Shown here piece after piece: positions 53,446 through 62,396 of a stretch of DNA of 64,000 nucleotides. The notes beneath the pieces were generated by a model. The model was not told the DNA's origin and ran no database searches. It saw nothing but the letters and a program-made list of their open reading frames with translations. A program made the translations under genes and the position numbers. Source of the stretch: CAWDMN01 sp963803155. GTDB taxonomy: Bacteria; Acidobacteriota; Terriglobia; Versatilivoradales; Versatilivoraceae. The stretch lies in assembly GCA_963803155.1 (NCBI GenBank), contig CAWDMN010000112.1, forward strand, positions 9,651 to 73,650, written 5' to 3'. Each line of letters starts with the position of its first letter. Position 1 is the stretch's first letter.

Positions 53446-55956
53446 TTGCGACATTTTCGGGTTTTTCTTCCATTGATTTTGGCCTTCTGGGTGCCCCAAT
53501 TAAAGTCATCCTTCCTTTTGGGTAGCGAATCTCCCTCTCCTGTCGTATTGCTCCAAGCACTTGACTCCCTGGAATTCGATTTCAGCCGAGTGTTGAAGGT
53601 CAATGAGGTTACTTTACACCGGGGATCGGTTTCAATCACGCTGGAACATGGTCACCTCCTTTTCTTGAAACCGGTCGGTGGTGTCGTCACGGGCCTGTTT
53701 TTCTTCGGGCAAGGGACGATCCTTGCCATCCCTCCAGATAGAATTGAAAAGCAACAACTTAATCTCTTTACCGGAGCGCCAATCCTCAACGAACACTTCC
53801 TACAAGCCTACATTCGCTTTACAGATGACACCTATGGGGAGATTATTCGCGCTGTCGAACCCGCCAGTTCTTCCGAAGAGAATGAATTCAAATGGCTGGA
53901 GGAGAAATATCGCGGTCTGGTCAAGACCTCTGCCTTAACCAATTACCGGATTGTGTCTGACGTGATGGATGGCCGCAAAATGCCCATGTTTTATGCACAA
54001 TTATTGGGTCAGAAAATGGGGTTGTTCGATTTCTCGTTTGATTTGCGCAAATCGGAAGATCTGATGTTGGGACAGTACCATCAGAAAAATAATCGATTTG
54101 TTTATGATACTTGGTGCCTATACTCCTCCCGGATCGGTCCTTCATTAGAAAAATCAAGGAGCGGCGAATCTGATTTTGAATCTGGGAATATCATTGACGT
54201 GCATTTATATGACGTGGAGACCCAAATTGATTCGCAGGATATTTTGACGGGGACCACCCAAGTTGAGTTCGAGGGAAAAACTGAAGGCGAGTGGGTCGTG
54301 AGCTTTGATCTTTCTCGGCGATTAAAGGTATCAAAAATACTCAACGAAAAAGGGGAGCCACTCAATTTCTTTCAGAATGGGGAATTCACCAGCGAAAAAG
54401 AAGTCACCCGTCTGGGGCATGATGTAGTCTTGGTTCTTCTCGACGAGCCAATCCATTCCGGAAAAATCCGGAAGTTGAAATTTCAATATGAGGGAGATGT
54501 GATCAGCCGCATCGGAAGCGGGGTTTTTTATGTGGGCAGCAGAGGAAGCTGGTATCCGAATACAGGATATTTGGACTTTGCCAGATATCATTTGAAGTTT
54601 CAATGCCCCAAGCCCTTTACGGTCGTGGCCACGGGTGATCGGGTAAGGGAATGGGAGGAGGCCGATCAGCGTTACTCGCTTTGGAAAGCCGAAACCGAAA
54701 TCCCGATGGCGGGGTTTAATTATGGAGATTATATTGAGAAGAAAGCTTCCGCCGGCCCAATTCCAATCGAGGTCTTCGTCAATCGGGGAATTGAAAACGT
54801 ATACCTGGAGGTGATGTCCCGGCGTGAACAATTGCTCCATCGGGCCCGGCTACAACAATTGCAGTCTCATCGTCCGTTTGCCCAAGTTCCCGAGATTGAT
54901 CCTCCTCCGCCCGATTTTACCAGCTTCGATACAACGCTTTTTGCCGAGAACATAGCCAGTCGGGTGGCTTCCATCCTTCAATATTTTGAGACGATTCTTG
55001 GCCGCTATCCATACACCAAACTTTCCGTATCTCAAATTCCAGGGCTTTCAGGACAGGGTTGGCCTTCACTATTATATGTATCTAGCCTCAGTTTTTTCAG
55101 CCCTCAACAAAGAGCACAACTGGGCTTGTCGGCCGACCATGAAACTCATTATTGGGAATGTCTGCATGCTCATGAAATTGCCCATCAATGGTGGGGAAAT
55201 CAAACCGTCGGCCGCAGCTATCGCGACCTGTGGATTTTTGAAGGATTTGCCAATTATTTGGGTTTTCTCTCCTTAAGAGCACGTTATCCGAACGAGACTC
55301 CCTTTCGAGAGGTGATGCGAAGAGCTTCTTCGGAGTTGAAGAGAAAAAATGACGATGGAATTCCACTGAATGAAGCGGGGCCGGTTTGGCTGGGGACCCG
55401 GCTCACCTCTTCAAAATTCCCCCGGGGATATTACGACTTGGTCTATGAGAAAGGGGCTTGGATTCTGCATATGCTCCGATACCTCTTCACGGATGCGGCC
55501 ACCGGAAGTGAGCAACCCTTCCAGGATGTTCTGCGGGAGTATCTTTCACTTTATCGCGGAAGATTAACGGGCACTGAAGAATTGAAGAGCATCCTCGAAA
55601 AAAGGCTTCCAAAACAGGCAGATCTGGAAGGGAACAAAAAATTGGATTGGTTTTTTGATGAGTGGGTTTATGACACGGGGATTCCCTTGTATCGTCTTAG
55701 CTATAATGTCGCGCCGATTCCGCTAGGAGAATTCCAAATCAAGGGCAAAGTTCTGCAGACCAATGTCCCTGATACATTCATGATGCCCTTGGAATTGTTT
55801 GCCTCTTATGGACCCGATAAAACCGCGCGGGAAAAAGTGATGCGGATTGTAACTACTGGGACGGAGACTCCTTTCCGGCTGAAATTGAAGCGAAAACCCA
55901 CCAAACTGACTTTAGATGAAAATGAATGGGTGCTCTGTGATAATCAAACTCGCTGA
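53446..55956 (+). CDS. Secreted M1-family metallopeptidase-like protein
   Basis: 836 aa from TTG 53446, supported by AGGAG 7 bases upstream and a signal peptide starting at once (HFRVFLPLILAFWVPQLKSS). Residues ~30-235 are a region I do not recognise. From ~240 follow an M1-like N-terminal beta domain (VHLYDVETQIDSQDILTGTTQVEFEG) and the thermolysin-like catalytic domain with HEIAHQWWG (576-580 zinc/catalytic) and Glu599 in WIFEGFANYLG, the exact HExxH-18-E spacing. The exopeptidase GxMEN motif is absent; PGLSGQGWPSLLYVSS stands in its place. Zinc peptidase activity is likely; whether it is an aminopeptidase is uncertain. Monocistronic. Confidence 0.85.
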   Translation: MRHFRVFLPLILAFWVPQLKSSFLLGSESPSPVVLLQALDSLEFDFSRVLKVNEVTLHRGSVSITLEHGHLLFLKPVGGVVTGLFFFGQGTILAIPPDRIEKQQLNLFTGAPILNEHFLQAYIRFTDDTYGEIIRAVEPASSSEENEFKWLEEKYRGLVKTSALTNYRIVSDVMDGRKMPMFYAQLLGQKMGLFDFSFDLRKSEDLMLGQYHQKNNRFVYDTWCLYSSRIGPSLEKSRSGESDFESGNIIDVHLYDVETQIDSQDILTGTTQVEFEGKTEGEWVVSFDLSRRLKVSKILNEKGEPLNFFQNGEFTSEKEVTRLGHDVVLVLLDEPIHSGKIRKLKFQYEGDVISRIGSGVFYVGSRGSWYPNTGYLDFARYHLKFQCPKPFTVVATGDRVREWEEADQRYSLWKAETEIPMAGFNYGDYIEKKASAGPIPIEVFVNRGIENVYLEVMSRREQLLHRARLQQLQSHRPFAQVPEIDPPPPDFTSFDTTLFAENIASRVASILQYFETILGRYPYTKLSVSQIPGLSGQGWPSLLYVSSLSFFSPQQRAQLGLSADHETHYWECLHAHEIAHQWWGNQTVGRSYRDLWIFEGFANYLGFLSLRARYPNETPFREVMRRASSELKRKNDDGIPLNEAGPVWLGTRLTSSKFPRGYYDLVYEKGAWILHMLRYLFTDAATGSEQPFQDVLREYLSLYRGRLTGTEELKSILEKRLPKQADLEGNKKLDWFFDEWVYDTGIPLYRLSYNVAPIPLGEFQIKGKVLQTNVPDTFMMPLELFASYGPDKTAREKVMRIVTTGTETPFRLKLKRKPTKLTLDENEWVLCDNQTR

Positions 55957-56014
55957 AAGCCTCACGACAATTGCCTGTCCCATCGCCCCTTCTAATCACG
56001 CGGGATGAGAACAA

Positions 56015-57079
56015 TCAACAATTGATCATTACCTTTATGGAATTGGGCGTGTAGTCTAGATTTAGTCGAAAAGCTTTGTCTGCCTCGCTTAAAGGGAAGC
56101 GATGACTCACCAAGTCGAGGAGGTTTATTTTGCCCGCTGAGACTAGCCGGATCGCGGTGGGATAGGTGTGCTTCATCCGGCGGACCATTTTGATGGTCAA
56201 CCCTTTGCGCCGTGCGGAAGAGGCTTTCATCTCCAGTTTGTCCTCTTCAGGGATTCCCACCAAGATGACTCGTCCTCCCAGACAAGCGGCTTCCGCGGCT
56301 TCTGCCACGGTTTCTGTTCCCCAGGCAGCTTCCCAAATCACATCACAGCCCCGGCCTTCTGTGTGACTCAACATCTGGCTCACCACCTCTTCTTGCGAGG
56401 GATTCACGGTAAAATCCGCGCCAAACCGTCGCGCCAATTCCAAGCGCCAGGGGAGGGGATCGGTCACGATGATGGGTGACACTCCGCATAAACGTGCTAG
56501 CTGTAAAATCAATAATCCAATGGGTCCGGCTCCAAGAATAGCGGCACATTCACCCAAACGGATTTTCGAAAGAGTCAGCGCATGCATTGCAACTCCCAAC
56601 GGCTCCAAAAGAGATCCTTCTTCATCCGACATACCGTCAGGAATCGGAAAACAATTTTTGGCTGGCATGACCATAAATTCGCTCAGCGAGCCCGCATCCG
56701 GCCAGAGGCCGCAAAACCGAATATTACGACAGAGATTCGGATGGCCCTTTGCGCAAAACTCACAATGACCGCAGGCTATGGCGGGATCGACTGCCACTCG
56801 GGTCCCCGGAACAATTGGGTGGTGATTTCCGTCGAAACAATCTTCACCGGTCATTTCAACTACAGCGGAAAATTCGTGTCCTGGGATCAGGGGTGATTCA
56901 ATCCGAGTATTTCCGATACAGCCATTTTTGTAACTATGCAAATCAGATCCGCATATGCCTGTCGACTTAATTCGGAGAAGAACTTCCCCCCTTTTCGGGG
57001 AATGAGGGGCAGGGACATATTCAATTCGTAGATCCATGGCCCCGTGTAATCGTGCTGCCTGCATGCGCTGATCCGACAT
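56015..57079 (-). CDS. Zinc-dependent medium-chain alcohol/polyol dehydrogenase
   Basis: 354 aa MDR enzyme. Catalytic zinc ligands in STGICGSDLHSY (Cys) and PGHEFSAVVE (His-Glu), structural zinc cysteines in CGHCEFCAKGHPNLC, Rossmann motif AAILGAGPIGLLILQLARLCG and a GADF...DVIWEAAW segment. Resembles sorbitol/threonine dehydrogenases. Uses NAD(P) to oxidise a secondary alcohol or polyol. Monocistronic minus-strand gene. Confidence 0.9.
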   Translation of the reverse strand: MSDQRMQAARLHGAMDLRIEYVPAPHSPKRGEVLLRIKSTGICGSDLHSYKNGCIGNTRIESPLIPGHEFSAVVEMTGEDCFDGNHHPIVPGTRVAVDPAIACGHCEFCAKGHPNLCRNIRFCGLWPDAGSLSEFMVMPAKNCFPIPDGMSDEEGSLLEPLGVAMHALTLSKIRLGECAAILGAGPIGLLILQLARLCGVSPIIVTDPLPWRLELARRFGADFTVNPSQEEVVSQMLSHTEGRGCDVIWEAAWGTETVAEAAEAACLGGRVILVGIPEEDKLEMKASSARRKGLTIKMVRRMKHTYPTAIRLVSAGKINLLDLVSHRFPLSEADKAFRLNLDYTPNSIKVMINC

Positions 57080-57141
57080 GGCTGAACCTTTTTATAAGGA
57101 CAACGGTTAAAGATGGATGAGGCTGCAAAACACCATGGCTC

Positions 57142-57185
57142 CAAAAAACGAAAACCACGGCCCAACTTTCGACTCGGCCGTGGTT
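57142..57185 (-). terminator. Rho-independent terminator after hppA
   Basis: Minus-strand stem AACCACGGCC / GGCCGTGGTT (57153-57162 and 57176-57185) followed by TTCGTTTTTT, 50 bases after the hppA stop. Confidence 0.85.
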
Positions 57186-57234
57186 CTCTTAGTGAAGGTA
57201 ATTGTCACACAATCCAGGGGGATTGGCTCAAAAA

Positions 57235-59406
57235 TTACAGAAACAGGGGAGCCAATACCAAGGTGATAGTGCTCAACAGTTTGATAAGGACGTGGAGTGA
57301 TGGGCCAGCAGTGTCTTTAAAAGGATCGCCGACTGTGTCACCCACAACAGCAGCTTTGTGCGGATCTGACTTCTTTCCGCCGTAAGCACCCGTCTCGATA
57401 AACTTCTTGGCATTGTCCCAAGCGCCTCCAGAGTTGTTAAGGCACAGGGCCATCAGGATTCCGGTAATGGTTCCAACCATCAGGAAACCACCCATCACCT
57501 CAGCGCCCGAAGCCCCAAACTCAGGTTTGCCGTTCATGTTATACAAGAACTTGAAAATCAGTCCAGTGCCCACCGTCATGCCTACCACAAGGAGGCCGGG
57601 AGCAACCATTTTGCCCAAAGCGGCTTTGGTTGCAATGTCCACACACTCGCCATAATTGGGCTTGGAAGTCCCCTTCATGATTCCGGGGTCGTTCTTAAAC
57701 TGATCGCGGACATTGTTGATGATTGCATACGCGGCTTTTCCCACAGCCTTGATAGCTAGTGAGGAGAAGAGGAACACCAGCACTGCGCCTAGCATTGCTC
57801 CCACGAAGACTTCGGGTTTGTTGAGGTTGATCTTGCCATCGAAGGTGGGCATGTAGTTCTTGATTTCGTCGATGTATGCGCCAAAGAGGAGGAATGCCGC
57901 CAAGGCAGCCGAGCCCACTGCATAGCCCTTGGTCAAAGCCTTGGTGGTGTTGCCGACAGCATCCAACCGGTCGGTTTTTACACGAATCGATTCAGGCTGC
58001 TGACTCATTTCGACGATTCCGCCAGCATTGTCGGTAATAGGGCCAAAGCAATCCATCGCCAAAATATAAGCCGCCGTGCCTAGCATGCCCATAGTGGCCA
58101 CAGCCGTGCCAAACAGACCGGCATCTTTCAAGCCGGAAGTGGCGCCCAGATAAAAAGCAGCAATGATCGCGATGGCGATGGTGAAGATGGGAAAACCAGT
58201 GGATTCCATACCCACAGCGAACCCCGCGATAATGTTAGTAGCTGGACCGGTTTGTGAAGCTTCCGCAATTGATTTGACAGGACGATACCGATACTCAGTG
58301 TAGTACTGTGTGATATAAACAAACGCCAGGGAAGTCAACACGCCAATCACGCCACAGATGAAGAAATTGATGTAATAGAGGGGGCCCAGCAACCAGCGGG
58401 AAGCAATAAAGAACCCGATCATCGCCAAAATACAAGTGATATAATAGCCACGGTTGAGGGCCTGCATGGGATCCTTGTCCTCCGCGGTTCTCACGCACAT
58501 GACTCCGATGGCTGAAGCAATAATACCAAAAGCGCGGGCGACCAGGGGGAAAAGCAACACCCCCAGCAACGTCAGACTTTGACTTTCGAAAAGCTGGGTG
58601 TTGGCGCGGTAGAGTCCCGCTGCCAGGATCATGGCGCCGATATTTTCGGCGGCGGTGGACTCGAACAGGTCAGCGCCACGGCCGGCACAATCACCGACGT
58701 TGTCGCCCACCAAATCAGCGATCACGGCAGGATTGCGAGGATCGTCTTCCGGGATGCCCGCTTCCACTTTGCCCACCAGGTCAGCACCGACATCGGCTGC
58801 TTTGGTGTAAATACCGCCACCCAATTGGGCAAATAGAGCCACAAAACTAGCGCCAAAACCATAGCCAACGATCAATAGTGGGATATTAGCTGGCTGAATA
58901 TCCGGCACAAAGGTCTTGACTATGGCGAATAGTCCAGCCACTCCGAGCAAACTCAAGGCGACTACGAAGAAACCCGAAACAGCGCCTCCACGCAAGGCCG
59001 TTTGCAAAGCGCCATTCAAACTTTTAGTGGCCGCCGAAGCTGTCCGGATGTTGGTTCGAATGGCCACCCACATTCCCATGTAACCGGAGGCCACAGAGCA
59101 AGCAGCCCCAAAAATAAAAGATAAAGTCGTCCAAAAAGCTAACTGTCCCGCGGTGGAAACGGGATCATTGGCCGTGTGGGCGCGGACAAAAGCATAAAGG
59201 ATGTAAATCAAACAAGCCAAGGCAAAGGCCAAAAAGGCGATTGTTCTATTCTGCCTTCGCAGAAATGCTTCCGCGCCTGATTTGATGGCGTCAGAAATCA
59301 CCTGCATTTGTGGGGTTCCAGCGTCGCGTTTCAACACATTGTTGGCAAGAAAGATCGCGAACACTAGACCCAACACACTAATACCAAAGATAATACTGAG
59401 TTCCAT
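57235..59406 (-). CDS. hppA: Membrane-bound proton-pumping pyrophosphatase (K+-independent type)
   Basis: 723 aa with about 16 membrane helices. Couples PPi hydrolysis to ion export. PPi/Mg sites: DVGADLVGKVEAGIPEDDPRNPAVIADLVGDNVGDCAGRGADLFES, DNAGGIVEMS and the C-terminal VVGDTVGDPFKDTAGPS. The cation determinant reads GNTTKALTKGYAVGSAAL, i.e. Lys at the position that is Ala in K+-dependent enzymes, so a K+-independent H+ pump is predicted. AAGGAG lies 13 bases before the ATG. Monocistronic, with a terminator. Confidence 0.95.
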   Translation of the reverse strand: MELSIIFGISVLGLVFAIFLANNVLKRDAGTPQMQVISDAIKSGAEAFLRRQNRTIAFLAFALACLIYILYAFVRAHTANDPVSTAGQLAFWTTLSFIFGAACSVASGYMGMWVAIRTNIRTASAATKSLNGALQTALRGGAVSGFFVVALSLLGVAGLFAIVKTFVPDIQPANIPLLIVGYGFGASFVALFAQLGGGIYTKAADVGADLVGKVEAGIPEDDPRNPAVIADLVGDNVGDCAGRGADLFESTAAENIGAMILAAGLYRANTQLFESQSLTLLGVLLFPLVARAFGIIASAIGVMCVRTAEDKDPMQALNRGYYITCILAMIGFFIASRWLLGPLYYINFFICGVIGVLTSLAFVYITQYYTEYRYRPVKSIAEASQTGPATNIIAGFAVGMESTGFPIFTIAIAIIAAFYLGATSGLKDAGLFGTAVATMGMLGTAAYILAMDCFGPITDNAGGIVEMSQQPESIRVKTDRLDAVGNTTKALTKGYAVGSAALAAFLLFGAYIDEIKNYMPTFDGKINLNKPEVFVGAMLGAVLVFLFSSLAIKAVGKAAYAIINNVRDQFKNDPGIMKGTSKPNYGECVDIATKAALGKMVAPGLLVVGMTVGTGLIFKFLYNMNGKPEFGASGAEVMGGFLMVGTITGILMALCLNNSGGAWDNAKKFIETGAYGGKKSDPHKAAVVGDTVGDPFKDTAGPSLHVLIKLLSTITLVLAPLFL

Positions 59407-59956
59407 AATGTTTGGGTTGCTCCTTTCAAAATAAATATGGATTGTCTTTTAGCATAGAATAATGGCGGCAATTTGGGGAGTAGTGCTATCTGCCTCTGCT
59501 GCCCCACCTAAAAGGGGGTAAGATACCTCAGATTGAGCAGAACTTCCAGCTAAATCATGTCTAAACAGGAAAAAAAACAAAAGATTTGAGGGATGAACGC
59601 AAACCTCAGCGTGCCTCAGCGCTTCAAATTTGTGACATCGAAAATCTCAGGGCACCGCAAATTCCCGATGAGGTCGGATCCGCGGACCATGAAATCCAAT
59701 CTGAATTCCCCCAATTCTCAACTTTCGCCATTCCAGTTATTGACTCCCATTTTCCAACAATAAAAGCGATACGGGACAAGCAGACGCAAAACCCGTCCTA
59801 ATGAGGTCGAAGCCAGTCTAGAAAGTTATCGGCTAAAGAAACCGATTCACCAACGGGGTGAGAGGATGATGACACAGGGCGTTTTGGGATTCAAGCGTGA
59901 GTTGGAGAACCAAATACACCGGCCTGCAGGCGTGGATTTGGGGGAATAGGAAGGTA
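59407..59956. other. Intergenic region between hppA and tRNA-Cys
   Basis: 550 bp. No gene or RNA recognised apart from the adjacent tRNA promoter; the open frames are short and motif-free. Confidence 0.45.
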
Positions 59957-59985
59957 TTGACTCCCGAAGGCAATGAGTGTATAAA
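59957..59985 (+). promoter_or_regulatory. Promoter of tRNA-Cys
   Basis: TTGACT (59957-59962), 17-bp spacer, TATAAA (59980-59985). A 7-bp dyad AATGAGT / ACTCATT (59972-59991) brackets the -10 box. Confidence 0.75.
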
Positions 59986-60023
59986 CTCATTGCGCTGCCA
60001 AAGTCCACGCAGCTTGAGTGTGA

Positions 60024-60098
60024 GGCGAGGTACCCAAGTGGCAAGGGAGAGGTCTGCAAAACCTTTATTCAGGGGTTCGAATCCCCTCCTCGCCTCCA
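60024..60098 (+). tRNA. tRNA-Cys (anticodon GCA), CCA encoded
   Basis: A full cloverleaf can be drawn: acceptor GGCGAGG / CCTCGCC, D stem CCC / GGG, anticodon stem GAGGT / ACCTT with loop CTGCAAA (anticodon GCA), T arm AGGGG-TTCGAAT-CCCCT, discriminator U and genomic CCA. The discriminator U73 and GCA anticodon are both identity elements of tRNA-Cys. Confidence 0.97.
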
Positions 60099-60169
60099 TC
60101 TTTTCTTCCGAATGAATTCCCCTCCTCTTTATTCGCTCACCGGAAATCCTCCTGAGTTATATTTAAGTT

Positions 60170-61267
60170 ATGAGATACGATCTGGCCTTCCTGAAGGCTC
60201 TTCCCAAGGTATTGCTGCATGAGCATCTGGATGGAGTTTTGCGTCCCTCAACGATTGTCGAACTCGCGTTGAAATACAAGTACCGCAAATTGCCCTCCGC
60301 GAATCCGGATGAATTAATGGATTGGTTTTTTCATGGCGCCAACCATGGCAGTCTCCCCAAATATCTTGAAGGATTTGCCCACACCATTGCGGTAATGCAA
60401 ACCGAAGAAGCGTTGGAGCGAATTGCCTATGAACAAGTAGAGGATTTGAAAAATGACGGAGTCGTCTATTTCGAAACTCGCTTTGCCCCGGTTTTTCACA
60501 CTAAGGGCGGATTATCCCACCAACAGGCGGTGGCTGCCGTACTGCGTGGTCTGGAAAAGGGAGGCCGGGATTTTGGTTTACCGGGCCGCTTGATTATCTG
60601 CGCGATGCGCAACATGAGAGTATCGCTGGAAATGGCGGAATTGGCGGTGGATTTTCGTGGCCGCGGAGTCGTGGGCTTCGACCTCGCCGGTGAAGAATGG
60701 GGGTATCCGCCCAAAAAACACATCGACGCTTTTCATTACATTCAACGGGAGAATTTCAACATAACCGTTCACGCGGGGGAAGGATACGGCAAGGAATCAA
60801 TTTGGCAGGCCATTCAATATTGCGGAGCGCATCGGATCGGGCACGGAGTCCGATTAATTGATGACATAGCCATCGCCGATGGGAAAGTCGTCAAGCTTGG
60901 AGATTTGGCGCAATACGTTCTTGATAAGCGGATTCCCCTGGAAATTTGTTTGAATAGCAACGTTCATACCGGCGCCTCACGAAGTTTGCGGGAGCACCCT
61001 TTTGGAATATTTTTCAGAGAAAAATTCCGGGTGACGCTAAATACAGATAATCGCCTGATGAGCAGGACCAGTATGACTCAGGAATTTCAGACGGCCGCGG
61101 ATGTGTTTGGCTTGACCATGGATGACTTCGAAATCATCACCATCAATGCCATGAAGAGTGCCTTCATCCCCTATGCAGAGCGTTGCAACATAATTTATAA
61201 AGTCATCAAACCTGGATATGCTTGGTTGCGGCAACAATGCAATATGCAGCCAGAAATGAGAATCTAA
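60170..61267 (+). CDS. add: Adenosine deaminase
   Basis: 365 aa amidohydrolase turning adenosine into inosine in purine salvage. Zinc ligands and catalytic residues by family: HEHLDG (first two His), HAGEGYG (third His and catalytic Glu), RIGHGVRL (His) and NTDNRLMS (Asp). The NTDNR form is the variant seen in actinobacterial and other bacterial adenosine deaminases. Adenine deaminase or another aminopurine deaminase is the alternative. No Shine-Dalgarno; a TATATT box ends 7 bases before the ATG. Confidence 0.9.
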   Translation: MRYDLAFLKALPKVLLHEHLDGVLRPSTIVELALKYKYRKLPSANPDELMDWFFHGANHGSLPKYLEGFAHTIAVMQTEEALERIAYEQVEDLKNDGVVYFETRFAPVFHTKGGLSHQQAVAAVLRGLEKGGRDFGLPGRLIICAMRNMRVSLEMAELAVDFRGRGVVGFDLAGEEWGYPPKKHIDAFHYIQRENFNITVHAGEGYGKESIWQAIQYCGAHRIGHGVRLIDDIAIADGKVVKLGDLAQYVLDKRIPLEICLNSNVHTGASRSLREHPFGIFFREKFRVTLNTDNRLMSRTSMTQEFQTAADVFGLTMDDFEIITINAMKSAFIPYAERCNIIYKVIKPGYAWLRQQCNMQPEMRI

Positions 61268-61390
61268 GACTGGCATTAAAACACCCTAAAAGGCTCCGAT
61301 GGAAGATTACGATGAAACTGGCGGGCGATTGATCAGGCAATTTTCTGTTGGATCGCCCAGAGAAGTTAGAGGCGATTTAGCTGGCGGGCT

Positions 61391-62209
61391 TTATTTCCAC
61401 CATCGATGAAAGTGATGGACCGGGCCTTTTCCGCCACCAACCGCAAATGCCGCCTGAAGCGCTCCCGTCAGGTACTGGCGAGACTCCTTGGCTGCCTCCC
61501 TGGGCGGGAACCCCTTGGCGAGAAAGGAGGCAATAGCAGAGGCAAAAGTACAGCCGGTTCCATGCGTATGCTGGGTATCAACCCACGGGCCCCCGATCTC
61601 TTCAAAATTCGCTCCATCGAAAAAGAGGTCAACCACTTCTGAATTTGTTTTGCTTGAATTTCTGGGGCGATGTCCTCCCTTGATAATCACATTTTGTGCA
61701 CCCAAATCCCGCAGTATTCGGGCCGCTTGACGATAATCCGTTTCTCTGACGAGGGATTTTCCGGTCAAAACCTCGGCCTCTGGAATATTCGGCGTCAGTA
61801 CTGAGGCCAGGGGCAACAATTTCTTTCGGACACATTCCACCGCCTTTTCGGAAAGCAAGGAATCCCCGCTTTTTGCGACCATGACGGGGTCCACTACGAG
61901 TGGAATGGAAGGATAATTCCGCAATATGGAAACAAGAATTTCAACAATTTCTTGCGTGGCCAGCATGCCGGTTTTTATTGCATCTGGTTGGATATCTTCC
62001 AACACCGTGATCAGTTGGGCGCCGACTGCGTCAGCCGTCATCGGAAAGATGGCGGTGACTGCTTTGGTATTTTGAGCGGTGACAGCGGTAATCACGGAAC
62101 TGCCATAGACACCTAGGGCCGAAAATGTTTTGAGGTCCGCCTGAATCCCCGCACCTCCCCCGGAATCAGAGCCAGCAATGGTCAATGCTTTCGGATGGAG
62201 TATTTCCAT
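61391..62209 (-). CDS. thiD: Hydroxymethylpyrimidine / phosphomethylpyrimidine kinase
   Basis: 272 aa ribokinase-fold enzyme phosphorylating HMP and HMP-P for thiamine synthesis. Signatures: ALTIAGSDSGGGAGIQADLKTFSALGVYGSSVITAVTAQNT, PLVVDPVMVAKSGD, LTPNIPEAEVL and TQHTHGTGCTFASAIASFLAKG with the catalytic Asp replaced in the usual GTGC motif context by Cys, as in ThiD. A Shine-Dalgarno (GAGGAG) lies before ATG 62209. No TPP riboswitch and no other thi genes nearby. Confidence 0.95.
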   Translation of the reverse strand: MEILHPKALTIAGSDSGGGAGIQADLKTFSALGVYGSSVITAVTAQNTKAVTAIFPMTADAVGAQLITVLEDIQPDAIKTGMLATQEIVEILVSILRNYPSIPLVVDPVMVAKSGDSLLSEKAVECVRKKLLPLASVLTPNIPEAEVLTGKSLVRETDYRQAARILRDLGAQNVIIKGGHRPRNSSKTNSEVVDLFFDGANFEEIGGPWVDTQHTHGTGCTFASAIASFLAKGFPPREAAKESRQYLTGALQAAFAVGGGKGPVHHFHRWWK

Positions 62210-62396
62210 TTTTCTCCTCGTGGGTGAATTGACAGCTCATAGCTCTTCTTGTAGACTTCCCCAATCTGACGCATTGAGGTGCGCTCGTTTCATCAAGACA
62301 AAATGATTATCATCAGAACGGAATAGCTTGTCCATCGGAAGTTCTAATAAATATGAGCACATTCTTTAGCGACAAAATCCTGATAAGGAGACGATA

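Noticed and set aside
62210..62396. Possible TPP riboswitch before thiD
   Set aside because: The conserved THI-box segments (CTGAGA and its partner) are absent.
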